The translations under genes were made by a program, and so were the position numbers. The notes beneath the pieces were generated by a model. It did not search any database and was not told the DNA's origin. It was given only the letters and a program-made list of their open reading frames with translations. From Hyposmocoma kahamanoa (Eukaryota > Arthropoda > Insecta > Lepidoptera > Cosmopterigidae), in assembly GCF_003589595.1 (NCBI RefSeq), contig NW_020653852.1:4104340-4168339 (forward strand): 64,000 nucleotides of DNA. The letters run 5' to 3'. Positions 20,225-30,617 of the stretch are shown one piece after another (positions within the stretch are counted from its first letter, which is position 1; each line of letters starts with the position of its first letter).

Positions 20225-20834
20225 GCCGCTCACGCGATACATGCAGCCGTAGACGCATACCACACCTAGAGGTGCCGGTGATGATTTTATACCGATTTAT
20301 TGGATATCGAAGTTATAACAGGCGAAAGAACTAATATTAATTGCTATTTCGGTAACTACTCTAGCAAACCATAAAGTTTTTAATGCCTGGGTCTGTCATT
20401 TAAAAAAATAAACAACTTCAAAAATACGTCACGACAATCGTGTGTGTTATTGTTTGGGCTGATGATTTCCGTGTTTATTTATTGAAAACATACCGTAAGT
20501 AGCGTTTTTTAAGTTTACCCTGAGTATAAAATGTTTATAAACTATACTTTAAGGAGTAATTTCATGGTAAACGTTAGAACCACTCAAACGAAATATTATC
20601 ATATTTATCCAAGTACACCAAAAATTTCATTAGTGCTTTTTAAGTGTAGGATTTGCGGTGTATTACTGCATTTTATTTGAGATGTTTTTGTTGGTAGTAC
20701 GGAGGGTATTTATTTAGCAATGCAGAATAATAATTTTTATTTATAAAAACTTGTATTTAAACTGAATGCTTTTCTAATTTGCGAAACCATATAGCCGCCA
20801 TTTTGCGGTAGGAGGAGCGCATCGCGTGAGCGGT
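20225..20834 (-). mobile_element. F-MITE copy 2
   Basis: 610 bp in reverse orientation to copy 1. The left flank TA (20223-20224) is matched by TG (20835-20836), a one-base change in the duplication. Highly similar to the other copies. Confidence 0.85.
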
Positions 20835-20844
20835 TGGTTGGGAG

Positions 20845-21050
20845 ATCGAGAGTAAACCTCTAGAACCGACGGCGACGTCTTTTAGCAAACCGTGCCTGAC
20901 GCTATGCTAACTAAGCCACGGAAAAAACCAGCGGACCTCACGAATGTTTCTATGTGCTTGTTGTCCGATCTTTGAATCTGGTTTTTAAAGACTTTTTTAG
21001 TTGTAGCGCCATCTATGAGTACCTAACTATGAAATATAGTGTAGTTTTAG
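20845..21050 (-). repeat. B-SINE copy, 3' tail missing
   Basis: The minus strand gives ATTCGTGAGGTCCGCTGGTT then GTGGCTTAGTTAGCATAGCG, with a damaged B box (GGTTCTAG). It lies 10 bases from the F-MITE end. The tail may have been lost when the MITE or neighbouring DNA was rearranged. Confidence 0.65.
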
Positions 21051-21616
21051 GAACATTTTCTACAAGAAGTGTAGTCGTCTTTTAATCGTGCACGGACTTA
21101 ATTTTTTATGTTTTTTTTAATAGATGTTAATGTTGCTTGAGAAACTTTCAAATTATAGTTGAAGTGGAGCTTGCGAATAAGTTTAAGTTTAGTCGAAGCC
21201 CCGCAACGCAGTAATGTTCACCTTATTACTGCGTTCCGGTTTTGAAGTTAAGGATGCATGTATGTACTCGTCTGAGAGCCCTGTTGGTGTTCTTGTAGAG
21301 GTTTATCATTTCTTGTCGTACTAGGAACTGTTTACGGTAGCTTCATATGTGTACGTGTATGTGCACAAACAATTATTCACATGATTTTATGTTTCTTCGT
21401 AATAAAACGCACATTAGAACATTTTTACATTTATCAGAACGCACGTCCTTTCGCTTTGAAAATTTTGATTGGACTGATGAGGGAACGAACCAACGTAAGA
21501 ATAGTGGAAGGAAAAGGAATTCGAGAACGATTCAAATTTTTAAAACCAAGTGGCCAGGAACCGGTAAAGAGGGTGATAAAAGGTGAAGGATGAAGGAGGT
21601 CTGCATCGTCACAAGG
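21051..21616. other. No gene; small A-repeat piece at 21205-21255
   Basis: The piece ATTACTGCGTTCCGGTTTTG on the plus strand belongs to the A-repeat centre. Two overlapping frames at 21347-21593 are rich in basic residues but match nothing I recognise. Confidence 0.45.
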
Positions 21617-21720
21617 ATGCTAGTGAAAAAGTCAACTTCATGTTTAACGGTGACGGGCGCAGTAGCATTGCCCCACAGATCTTTGCGATAGCTGTGAGTG
21701 GCACTGCAACTGTTGTGAGT
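21617..21720 (+). repeat. A-repeat copy 5, 3' third only
   Basis: Plus orientation from the GTGCTGGTGAAATT-like block to TGCAACTGTTGT. It is joined head-on to the next copy. Confidence 0.65.
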
Positions 21721-21724
21721 AGCT

Positions 21725-21956
21725 TTTTATAATATCAAGCGCGCCTTATGGTAAGCTACACGCCTGTCCATAACAGTTGCAATGCCACTCAGAGTTTTAA
21801 ATCGCAAAAATTTGAGGGACAGTGCCACTGCGCCCGTCACTCTGAGACATAAGTTGACAAGTCTCATGTGCCTGTAATTTCACCGGTACCCTTACACAGT
21901 AATGCTGACATTACTGCTTGGCGGCAGAAATAGGTAAGGTGGCTGTACTTCCCTGG
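21725..21956 (-). repeat. A-repeat copy 6, inverted partner of copy 5
   Basis: Starts TTTTTATAATATCAAG and stops at TTCCCTGG, lacking the last 30 bases of the head. With copy 5 it forms an inverted pair. Confidence 0.8.
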
Positions 21957-22280
21957 ATTATATATAGTTTTGTTATAAATAAATTTAAAAAAAATACAAG
22001 AATAAGTAGAAATCATTTGTCGTGTTTAACCGTAATTAACGATACTGTATCGTAAATATATCGATCTCTAAAAACTTATAGCTAAAATTGGAGCAAGTAA
22101 ACTTTCGTGTTAATTAGTAGATCATTTTTACATTAAGATATTAATCACTGTAGATAAGGATGTCTATGTTAGAGCATTATCATTATTCATTATAGATATG
22201 AAGGCACAAGAGCGAATATCGTATAAAACAAAAGAAGAAGGCACGATTGCGGATGAATACATATTTTCAAAGATGTAAGA
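21957..22280. other. No gene; AT-rich
   Basis: A stretch at about 21970-22190 resembles 46170-46395 (shared words such as AATCATTTG, AATCACTGTAGATAA and TGTTAGAGCATTATCAT), so it is part of an unnamed repeat with two copies. Confidence 0.45.
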
Positions 22281-22370
22281 GAGGGTCTACTGCCATTCTC
22301 CGGCCGACATCCGTCCGAAACAATTACAGTCAAATAAGTAATACACGACCAAATCGAAAAAACAATCTCA
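22281..22370 (+). repeat. Repeat piece beside gap, shared with 20085-20150
   Basis: AGGGTCTACTGCC, GACATCCGTCCGAAACAATT and CAAATAAGTAATA match the sequence joined to the B-SINE tail near 20.1 kb. Confidence 0.5.
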
Positions 22371-22770
22371 NNNNNNNNNNNNNNNNNNNNNNNNNNNNNN
22401 NNNNNNNNNNNNNNNNNNNNNNNNNNNNNNNNNNNNNNNNNNNNNNNNNNNNNNNNNNNNNNNNNNNNNNNNNNNNNNNNNNNNNNNNNNNNNNNNNNNN
22501 NNNNNNNNNNNNNNNNNNNNNNNNNNNNNNNNNNNNNNNNNNNNNNNNNNNNNNNNNNNNNNNNNNNNNNNNNNNNNNNNNNNNNNNNNNNNNNNNNNNN
22601 NNNNNNNNNNNNNNNNNNNNNNNNNNNNNNNNNNNNNNNNNNNNNNNNNNNNNNNNNNNNNNNNNNNNNNNNNNNNNNNNNNNNNNNNNNNNNNNNNNNN
22701 NNNNNNNNNNNNNNNNNNNNNNNNNNNNNNNNNNNNNNNNNNNNNNNNNNNNNNNNNNNNNNNNNNNNNN
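22371..22770. other. Assembly gap, 400 N
   Basis: Unresolved bases. Any reading frame through it is meaningless. Confidence 0.99.
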
Positions 22771-22862
22771 AAAAAACAAATATACGCGATTTAAATCCGG
22801 AAAAATAGTTTCATTTCCTATGTGTAACAATCGTGAAAACCTAAGAACATTTCTCTACAATA
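22771..22862 (+). repeat. G-element terminal arm, right side of gap
   Basis: Starts AAAAAACAAATATACGCG and continues through ATAGTTTCATTTCCTATG. It is the inverse of the arm at 4882-4961. The hairpin core, if present, would lie in the gap. Confidence 0.65.
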
Positions 22863-23091
22863 TTAATCGATAGAGTTACAAGAATTGGAGAGGATGTGGG
22901 AAACATTTTTGACGTACCTCCACTTATGCCATTATTCCATGAGGGGTGCGAGTATGTTAATAATACACTCCTGAGAGGTTGTTAATATTTCATAAATAAC
23001 CAAGTATAGTGATAGTAACGTATTTGATTATTAAGAATGTTAAGATTTGATCTTAAAGGTCTTGCTACACAGACGACCATTCTTGTTAATA

Positions 23092-23166
23092 CAACCAAGT
23101 GGCGAGACGAATAATTCGTTCACCTGGTGATAGCGACACGCCTCTCCATAGCAACTGCAGTGCATC
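23092..23166 (-). repeat. A-repeat copy 7, tail part only
   Basis: CAAGTGGCGAGACGAATAA to CAACTGCAGTGCATC, a diverged fragment of about 75 bases. Confidence 0.55.
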
Positions 23167-23394
23167 TTTGGCTGGTTTCTGGCTGCTAGCCATACTTAAG
23201 CATGTGCACAGAATTGAGTATTTAATTCAGTGCGAATATTTACGAAAGACAGTCGCCTACAATGAATGCACTGGTGGCTTGTGCAAAGTTCACGCTAAGC
23301 GTGTTCCGTATGTAACAATCCGCGTCACTAAAATACAACGTAAGGCGTAAAACGATGTTTTAACGCCACACGTGTTACTCAATTTCAAATTGAA

Positions 23395-23815
23395 ATTCAA
23401 ATTCAAAATAATCTTTATTTCATAGGTAAGCATTATTACACTTGAAATCGTCACAATATTAAACTCTACCGCTCATTCGTAAGGCAGATTCCCCTGAGAA
23501 GAATGAGCAAGAAACTCTAGGGGTTGCTCTTTGTAAATAACATTTACAATATTTTTTTTTATTTGAAACATCAGAGATCGAGACTACCTCCATGAGCTAA
23601 ACGGGTTACTACCACGGATTTTTGTCATCCAAGTACGCAGAAGTTGTATAATAACCTTTAGTATAAAGTTTTTGTTTCACTATAGTTTTAAACCTCGTGA
23701 AAGGCAAATTTTGTATATCAACCGGAATCTTGTTATAGAAGCGTATACATTGCCCCTTAAATGATTTTTTGACTTTGTGAAGACGACTCCGCTCTGGTGC
23801 TCCGCGCGGTCAATC
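23395..23815 (-). pseudogene. LINE 3' end (family K): RT protein C-terminus plus 3' UTR
   Basis: The minus strand from about 23800 reads KSFKGQCIRFYNKIPVDIQ, then LPFTRFKTIVKQKL and a TTSAYLDD motif before a stop at about 23615. The pattern of a short basic helix after FYNKIP is typical of non-LTR retrotransposon C-termini. The 3' UTR ends in CTATGAAATAAAGATTATTT and a GAATTT-type tail at 23420-23395. A second copy in plus orientation is at 25.83-26.17 kb. 5' truncation explains the missing catalytic domains. Clade uncertain. Confidence 0.7.
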
Positions 23816-23844
23816 CTTAGCTAAATCCGCAACGCTCTGAATCC

Positions 23845-24028
23845 AGCCTAAGGAGCACTACCACTGCGCCCGTCACCCTGAGGCATAAGCTAACAAGACC
23901 AGTGTGCCTGTAATTCACCAGCACCCTTACCCTTGAAAATAGAAACGCAATAATGCTCACATTACTGGCGGCAGAAACAGGTAAGGTGGCAGTACTTCCC
24001 TGGACGAACTCTTTCACAAGGAGCTCTA
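23845..24028 (-). repeat. A-repeat copy 8, tail missing
   Basis: Runs from CACTACCACTGCGCCCGTC to CAAGGAGCTCTAAAAG. It lies directly beyond the family K fragment. Confidence 0.75.
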
Positions 24029-24440
24029 AAAGTTTTTAAAGTTAATTGCATCTATAATCGCGTATATTTGTTTTTTCCACGGAAGTAATATTTCGTCTGT
24101 GGTTTTTTCAAATAAATCAAAGTTTCAATCTCTTTATAGGTTTCATGGCCGCGATGGCATTATATTTTACTTACTTTAAATTTTAAGTTACGTACATTTG
24201 TGTTGGTGCCAAATAAGCACATAATAAATTAAAACGTTACTCTTCAAAGTGATACAATGAAAAATGTTCGTATCCTAGGAGTTAAAGTATAAAAAGAGAA
24301 ACAGGGTATCTTATTTAAATAACAATTAAGGAAACGCTTGCAAAATTGTATTCTCTTTTCGCACATTAAAAACAAAACACTGTTTTTTTAGCCTGCAATC
24401 TCGTAGACCCATCTTGTGACCAACCGTTAAACTAGTTCTG
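24029..24440. other. No gene; AT-rich
   Basis: A 20-base piece of the G-element arm (CGCGTATATTTGTTTTTTCC) is at 24059-24078. Confidence 0.45.
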
Positions 24441-24656
24441 GTAGCAGTAGAGCTCCTTCTCAAAAGTGACAAATATTCTGGTACTGGTGAAATTACAGGC
24501 ACATGGAACTTATCAAACTATATCACAGGGTGACTGCCATTGCACTTCCTCAGATCTTTCTGATTTAAAGCCTGAGTGGTAATGCAACTATTATGGACAG
24601 GCGTGTCACTTGACACCAGGTAACTTGATCGTCCCGTCACTTATTTCATAAAAAAA
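24441..24656 (+). repeat. A-repeat copy 9
   Basis: Head CAGTAGAGCTCCTT to tail GTCACTTATTTCATAAAAAAA, with a deletion after the head. Its A-rich tail merges into the next B-SINE. Confidence 0.7.
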
Positions 24657-24800
24657 TTCGTAAGGTGCGGTACTCGGTCTGTAGCACAAATGATTAAGAG
24701 CAGAGGCCCCGGTATGGCAACCTAAACTGGTTCGAGTCCAGTCAGATTGAAGAATTTTTTTTGCGTTCGATCTTTGTGTCAATAATAATAACAAAAGCTT
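24651..24800 (+). repeat. B-SINE copy with a divergent tRNA-like head
   Basis: AAAAATTCGTAAGGTGCGG matches the B-SINE just before its tRNA box. The box itself differs (CGGTCTGTAGCACAAATG), with a B box GGTTCGAGTCC. The tail GAATTTTTTTTGCGTTCGATC is standard. Confidence 0.65.
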
Positions 24801-24859
24801 GGAGATTTTCACAAAAAAATGTATAAATTGACGACAAACACACAGAGCAAAATAGGATG

Positions 24860-25022
24860 GAGGCGTGGGGAGAGGTAAATCTCGGCGTACATATCTAGAT
24901 CAGATTGGGTATGTCCTTAAAAAGGCCGAGTTAGAAGTACCAAGCATAAACGGGCATGTATGAAGATACTGCTGGAAATGGAGGATGCGAAAGAGGCTTG
25001 TGAGCGCGTGCTCAAAATATAG
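24860..25022 (+). pseudogene. LINE fragment, RT protein C-terminal tail
   Basis: LDQIGYVLKKAELEV is read from 24892, then after a frameshift near 24950 CMKILLEMEDAKEACERVLK ending at a TAG (25020-25022). Arthropod non-LTR elements commonly end with a LKK..., ACMKRLM..., DAKEVC pattern like this. Nothing upstream is preserved. Confidence 0.5.
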
Positions 25023-25554
25023 TGGCAATCGGACTACATCGGCGTTTATTCATAATCACTGACTCGTGTGCTGGTACATGTATATAGTTGCTCACGACCA
25101 AACCACAATCGAATTCACTAGTGTTGAAGGGTTTATTTTGCACCTGTATATCGTGAAAAGTACATATAAAGAAAATGTAAAAATATCTAATAATGATAAA
25201 AATTATTACATTATGATTGAATATTCAGAACAAATGACTTCACACGCTTTTGTTACGTTGGCTGAATAGAAGAAAGTAATCTAATAATTACCATCTTGTG
25301 TAGCCTATTCAATGCAAATAAACTTCATTACGTTTCATTATAAGGCTTTCCGTGTAGGAGGATGTGAGTTTCATTTACTCCTGTGTAGATAATTAATTTA
25401 ACACTTGATTTAAGGATGAATGAAAACATGGGGAGGAAACCAGTTTGTGAAGTACCTAATTCAATTAGGAAAACCGTCTTGCAAGCGCTCTTCATACTAA
25501 TGTATTTTTAATCTTAACTTGGTATTCTTATTGGTATGGTAGCGATCCTTGAAG
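25023..25554. other. No gene recognised
   Basis: A 67-codon frame at 25066-25269 has no known motif. Confidence 0.4.
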
Positions 25555-25680
25555 ATCTCTACCAGGGTGCATCTGGAACTTTGCGTTTTCAGTTCTTCTG
25601 TATAATGTAGAGTCCTGGACCTTAACTCAAAATACGATCAACCGGTTAGAAGCCTAAAACTTCTATAAGTTAATACCAAG
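25555..25680 (+). pseudogene. LINE fragment, RT thumb region
   Basis: The plus strand near 25595-25650 encodes VLLYNVESWTLTQNTINRLEA, matching the LLYG.E.WTL....RLEAFEMW motif common to RTE- and Jockey-like reverse transcriptases. The following FEMW part is degraded. It may belong to the same family as the fragment at 58.7 kb. Confidence 0.6.
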
Positions 25681-25829
25681 TAATAACAACCTATTAACAC
25701 TAACACATCCGGAGACGGGTCTTTTTTAAGGAGAAGGTTTAGACTATAATCCGTCACTCTGATCCAATGAAATTGAGTACTACACAGCTGTGCCAAAGGT
25801 TGTGAATCTTTTGCGATATGAAGGTAATA

Positions 25830-26172
25830 TAAGATGTTTTGCTTTACCACTAGCGCTATGTTTAAAGCTGTAATTAAACAAAAACTTCGTATTAAAGGTT
25901 ACTGCTATATACGGCTTCTGTGTCCTTGGACGAAGAAATTCCGTGGTGGTGACCCATTCAGCTCTTGTAGGTAGTCCCAGACTACGATGTTTGAAATAAA
26001 TATTGCAAATGATAAATGTGTACAAATGTTTATTTACTAAGAGCGACCCATAGAGTTTCTTGCTCATTGTTCTCAAGGGAATCAGCCTTACGAATGAGCA
26101 GTAGAGTTTAATCGATATGACGATTTCAAGCATAATTTACTTACCTATGAAATAAAGATTATTTGAGTTCAT
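25830..26172 (+). pseudogene. LINE 3' end (family K), plus-strand copy
   Basis: CTATGTTTAAAGCTGTAATT then AAACAAAAACTTCG-TATTAAAGG repeats the basic helix region of the 23.4-kb copy (here LFKAVIKQKLRIKGY). The 3' UTR shares AGAGTTTCTTGCTCATT, CTTACGAATGAGCAGTAGAG and the end CTATGAAATAAAGATTATTT. The tail is GAGTTC-like rather than a GAATTT repeat. Confidence 0.65.
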
Positions 26173-26221
26173 TAATACCAAACATTCATTTAAAATGTAA
26201 AATAAATTTATAGATATATAT

Positions 26222-26410
26222 CGCCACAGAGATTCAAACCATTGGCTTCTCAATTCAGAAGTAAGCGCTCTCAACTAGGCTTATTATTGTATAATAATTG
26301 CAGTGATTATCAGAGCTTTAAATCATAAAGATCCGAGAGGCACTGCCACCATGCCAGTCATTCTGTGACATAAGTTGACAAGTGTCATGTGCACGCAATT
26401 TCACAAACAC
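26222..26410 (-). repeat. tRNA-like piece followed by A-repeat copy 10
   Basis: 26222-26280 on the minus strand has TAGTTGAGAGCGCTTAC and GGTTTGAATCTCTG, weak A- and B-box matches. 26290-26410 is an A-repeat centre, from AATTGCAGTGATTATCAGAG to CACAAACACCGGAA. Confidence 0.45.
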
Positions 26411-27429
26411 CGGAATATGCGTCATCGACGTGTGCATTTCAAGTAGAGCGCTATAATCAGCTACAATATTAATAATTTAATGCTGTTTGTATTGTATGTA
26501 CATACGGCTACAGTATCGGTTACACATTTTCAGTATAACTTGACGCGTTATTAGTGGCTGCAACGAGTGGGATTGGCATGTCTACGACTAATACCGCTTG
26601 TTATTAGTCGTAGAGAAATGAGGAGTGTAGATTCAAATTATTAGCCGAGAAGCCGATCCTTAGCTAATATTATTATAAGCTTGGAAAATACTAGCATTTT
26701 AATAATTTATACTTTTTAAAAGAACAAACCGTGGCAGGAAAAAAATAACGCATAGATAAACGAGCAATATTACAGTGATGCAACATTGCCATTAACGTAG
26801 TGTCAAGAGTTTTCGTTCATATCTAATTGAACTACTTTTAACACAAATGGATTAAAATTCAACAGATTGCCTTGAAAATGCAAATAGGACATTACCTTAA
26901 AAGGCGTTGTTCTGATTACAATTGTAAATTGGCTTTAAATGGTACGGGTGTATCGTAACCACACGCTTACGTGGTGCAGTGTATAGTGAATTCAAATAAC
27001 TTCGTTAATAATACTGTATGTAGCTGGTCGTACGGAGTTCTCTGACTAAACGCTAGAGAGGTCGTTAGGGCTCATAGAGTATATTATGAGACACAAGGGG
27101 CGAAAGCGCCATTTTGAAAATCATGGGAGCATGTTTTTGTTTTTCACGACTATTTTAAAATGTTTTAAAACTAAAACTTAATTAAAATCAATACTGTGTT
27201 TTAAAATGGGACGTAAATATTTTAAAATTTATCGTTAAAACCTAAAACATTCTCTATTGAAATATTTTTCGAAATGGTGCTTTCGCTCTTTATACAAAAC
27301 ACCGATTAAGTGGAAGTAGAATACATATGAACTTTCTAGCTGAGATCTTTACACTACCTGAGAAAAGAGCGGATTACCTTTAAAAAGACCAATTACATAC
27401 CAGGAACCAGTCCGATTTAATTAGCTTAG
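26411..27429. other. No gene; AT-rich
   Basis: No family match, no credible coding frame. Confidence 0.45.
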
Positions 27430-27677
27430 TTAAGTTTTGGACAGTAACCCGGAGTGAATCCCGATGCATGCCTGTCAAATATTGTATTTTGACAACCTCT
27501 GTGGTCGAGTTGCTGGCACTTTCTTTCTAGACACCGGGTTCTAATGAAGAAAAACAACCTTTTCTGTATTATTTTTAGTCTGTGTGTTTGTAGTACCGTC
27601 GTTGTTTCCGACATAACGCAAGTGCTTTGATTAGTTTTTTTAATAATTCTAAGTGACCGGACGAACAAGTCGTTATC
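27430..27677. repeat. Possible tRNA-like SINE remnant and A-repeat tail
   Basis: 27500-27545 on the plus strand has CCTCTGTGGTCGAGTTGC and CCGGGTTCTAATG, like a decayed A/B-box pair. 27637-27677 (TTTTTTAATAATTCTAAGTG then CCGGACGAACAAGTCGT) is a minus-strand A-repeat tail. Confidence 0.45.
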
Positions 27678-28808
27678 CAATATTTAATATTTATTTCATA
27701 GTTTGATTGTAATTGGTGTGATCGTGTAGCACAGTATTATTATTACTACATTATTATTATTTGATATATCCACACATTTACCATGTTATTTTATTCAATA
27801 TAGCGAGCCTACGTTGTGCGATCTTAGGTACTTCTCTAAAAAGTAACATCCACCTGTACTGTCTGTTATGAGCTAATCTATGACATGTTTCGGAAGTAAC
27901 GAGGGCGATATGGGACTAGAAGCACCCGCAAATTATTATATACCTGACGTCAGCTATGGATAAATTACAAGGAAACATTAGGTAATAAAATACACCCGTT
28001 TCATGATGTATGTTCTTGCCTTATTATACATATTTAATAGTGTTGCGAGTTTGCGAGTTCAAAGAAATACGTGTCGCGAAGCTTTCTTAGATTTAAAAGG
28101 TAGGCTCTTGGTGTCTTTATTTACTTACCTTCGAGAAGTTGAGGTCGAACTATTTCGAGCATTGCTTAATTGTCTTGGGGAAGATTGAAACTGGTCGTTC
28201 GGAATAGGAATGCTTTATTATTGATGAAATAATGCAATAAAATATTTATTTATCGCTGCTTTTCAATTTGCCTTTATAACACAGCTACATTTCAAATGTG
28301 CAAAATTTTATTGTAAAAAAACACCGTGCTTTTTATTGGATTGTTAGCATGGTTTGGTTGTATTTAAACCAATTTTCTGATGAATTAGTTACGTTTTAAG
28401 TTACACCGCTTTTCTAGAAAGCTATCGATATATCGGAGTAACATTACAATGATATTCACAAAGCAAAATACAAAAAGTTCATTCAATTTACAACCTCGTT
28501 TTGATAGTTATTGATTTCAAATGGAACGTTACACTGACTTATTATTTGTGATAAATAGATGGCGTTAACATTAATTCGTTGGATGATTGTAGAGGCCACT
28601 ACTAGGTGATTATTAAAAGGGTAACAAACACCCAATTTTGCAACGTTATAATTTTGGCGCTTCTAGCATGACAGCTAAGCCAACTGTGTCGAATGTACGA
28701 CATTTATATCAATTAGCAAAAGTTTTCATTTTACAAGTAAATTTTAGAACAAACTATCAAACGCGACAAAACCTCTTAGACTATTCCATCCTATAAGCAA
28801 AGACTTTT
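27678..28808. other. No gene recognised
   Basis: A 61-codon frame at 28003-28188 has no known motif. The rest is AT-rich. Confidence 0.4.
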
Positions 28809-29082
28809 GGTTTTTTTATAATATCTAGTGACGGGACGAGCAAGTCGTGCGCGTGATAATAAGCTACACGCCTGTCCATAACAGTTACAGTGTGACTCAA
28901 AGCTTTAAATCGCAAATATCTGAGGGGCACTGCCACTGCGCCCGTCACCCTGAGACATAAGTTGACAAGTCCCATGTGCCTGTAATTTCGCCAGCACCCT
29001 TACCCTTCTAAACCGGAACACAGTAATGCTGACATTACTGATTGGCGGCAGAAATATGTAAGGCGGCAGTACTACCCTGTCA
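28809..29082 (-). repeat. A-repeat copy 11, nearly complete
   Basis: TTTTTTTATAATATCTAGTG to GGCGGCAGTACTACCCTG. Only the last 30 bases of the head are missing. One of the best copies for a consensus. Confidence 0.85.
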
Positions 29083-29325
29083 GAATACCATTTTCGTAAA
29101 ACTATGATCATATTGGTTGCTTATCAGCATCCAATTAGACATTACGTTACATTACACTTGCAAGCGTTGTACGGGCGAAAGTCGAGCGTTTCGAAACGTG
29201 GGAAAACTAAAACCCGTTGCCCGCCGTACAGAACTGGAACGAGATATCCGCGGTTCCACGATTCAATGAAAACCTACCCATACCTTTTGACCACCACTCC
29301 CCACTTCTTTTGAAGAATTAGTAAC

Positions 29326-29890
29326 TTTATGTTTATTTAACGTCGTACTTCAACTCGTTTACTGTATCTGCTATCCGATTATGGAATTCTCTCCCTGAAT
29401 CAATTCGACGATCCCCTTCTCTTGATTCCTTCAAACGACGTGTTAAGGAACATTTCCTTAATGACTGATTCTGGTTTTTATCCCTCTTTTCCCTTAATTT
29501 TATTTCCTTTTTGCTTTGTGGTATAATCTTTGTCTGTTATTTTATTTATTATTATTACTATTTTTGTATCGATTCTATAAAATAATTTTTAGAATCGATA
29601 CAAAAATAGTAATAGTATATTTATTATATACATATATTTTTTTTATTATTATTATTCATATATATTTATTTTGTTCATGAGTAGTGCATTTATTTAAAAC
29701 GGTTTCCTTACTTAAAAGATATTCTTTGGCTGCACCCCCCTTTCCTACTCTCAAATTTCTATACTTAGGTTGCCCAGAAGACATTGCTACTTAGCAATAA
29801 GGCCGCCTGTTGTACATTGGCTTATTCTGTGACACTTACATTACTCTTCTGTGCTGTCAATTTTAATGTGCAATAAAGAAAATTTATTTC
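29326..29890 (+). pseudogene. LINE 3' end (family J): RT C-terminus and 3' UTR
   Basis: From about 29346 the plus strand reads FNSFTVSAIRLWNSLPESIR, then a basic helix (SLDSFKRRVKEHFLND) and a TGA at 29465-29467. The LWNSLPE...FK.R.K pattern is the classic end of Jockey/CR1-like reverse transcriptase proteins. The 3' UTR contains GCAATAAGGCCGCCTGTTGT (about 29798) and ends in TGTGCAATAAAG at 29868-29879. A perfect 23-bp hairpin sits inside the UTR. No 5' part remains. Confidence 0.78.
29554..29613. repeat. Perfect 23-bp inverted repeat (hairpin)
   Basis: Arms 29554-29576 and 29591-29613 are exact complements around a 14-base AT loop. It lies in the family J 3' UTR. Confidence 0.85.
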
Positions 29891-29931
29891 ATTCATTATT
29901 TCGACAACATTTTGTGTTTATTTTAGTTTTT

Positions 29932-30245
29932 TAGTAGCAGTAGAGCTCCTTGTGAAAGAGTTCGTCCAGGGAAGTACTGCCCTTACCTACCTTAACCTTA
30001 ACCTTACCTATTTCTGCCACCAAGTGGTGATGTCAGTACTAAGAATTAAGTAATCTATGGTATTACTGTGTTCCTGTTTTGAAGGGTAATGGTGCTGGTG
30101 AAATTACAGGTAACTTATGTCTCAGGGTGACAGGCGCAGTGGCAGTGTCCCTTAGATCTTTCCGATTTAAAGTTCTGAGTGGCAACTGTTATGGACAGGC
30201 ACGTAGCTTACCATGAGGCGCACGACTTCGTTCGTCCCGTCCACA
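29932..30245 (+). repeat. A-repeat copy 12, full length with internal CCTTAA run
   Basis: Head AGTAGCAGTAGAGCTCCTTG and a tail ending in TTCGTTCGTCCCGTC. Near 29985-30005 the CCTTA unit is expanded to several tandem copies. Confidence 0.85.
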
Positions 30246-30615
30246 GACATATATCATAGATAGACGCCGCAATTACAGCAATTTCTATGAAAACCAAGCG
30301 TGCCACATTTTTTGTACCCACTATGACGTAGTGATGGAAACCTCCTTCCGCTCGCTCTAAATTGATTGATTGAACGGAATACACGAGTATTCCATTCAAT
30401 TAATCGATTCTTAATATAATAATTTTTGTTCAAATATTTATTGATTACAAGTAGTCGTAATAATAATATAATAGAAAAATACTAGAATAAAATATTTAAG
30501 CCCTTTATTTTACTTGTTTTTAAAAAATGTTGATTACTTTGAAAAATTAAGACTTTAATTTTTAATCGACTTCAAATATTGAAATTATTGTCCTTCCCAT
30601 AAAATGAGCTTATTA
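30246..30615. other. No gene; small palindrome at about 30360-30403
   Basis: ATTGATTG..GGAATAC and its inverse GTATTCC..CAATTAAT pair around ACGA. The rest is AT-rich. Confidence 0.4.
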
Positions 30616-30617
30616 TA

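Noticed and set aside
22247..22873. Long open frames across the N runs at 22.3, 41.6 and 62.7-63.3 kb
   Set aside because: They are open only because N has no stop codons; the real flanks encode nothing recognisable.
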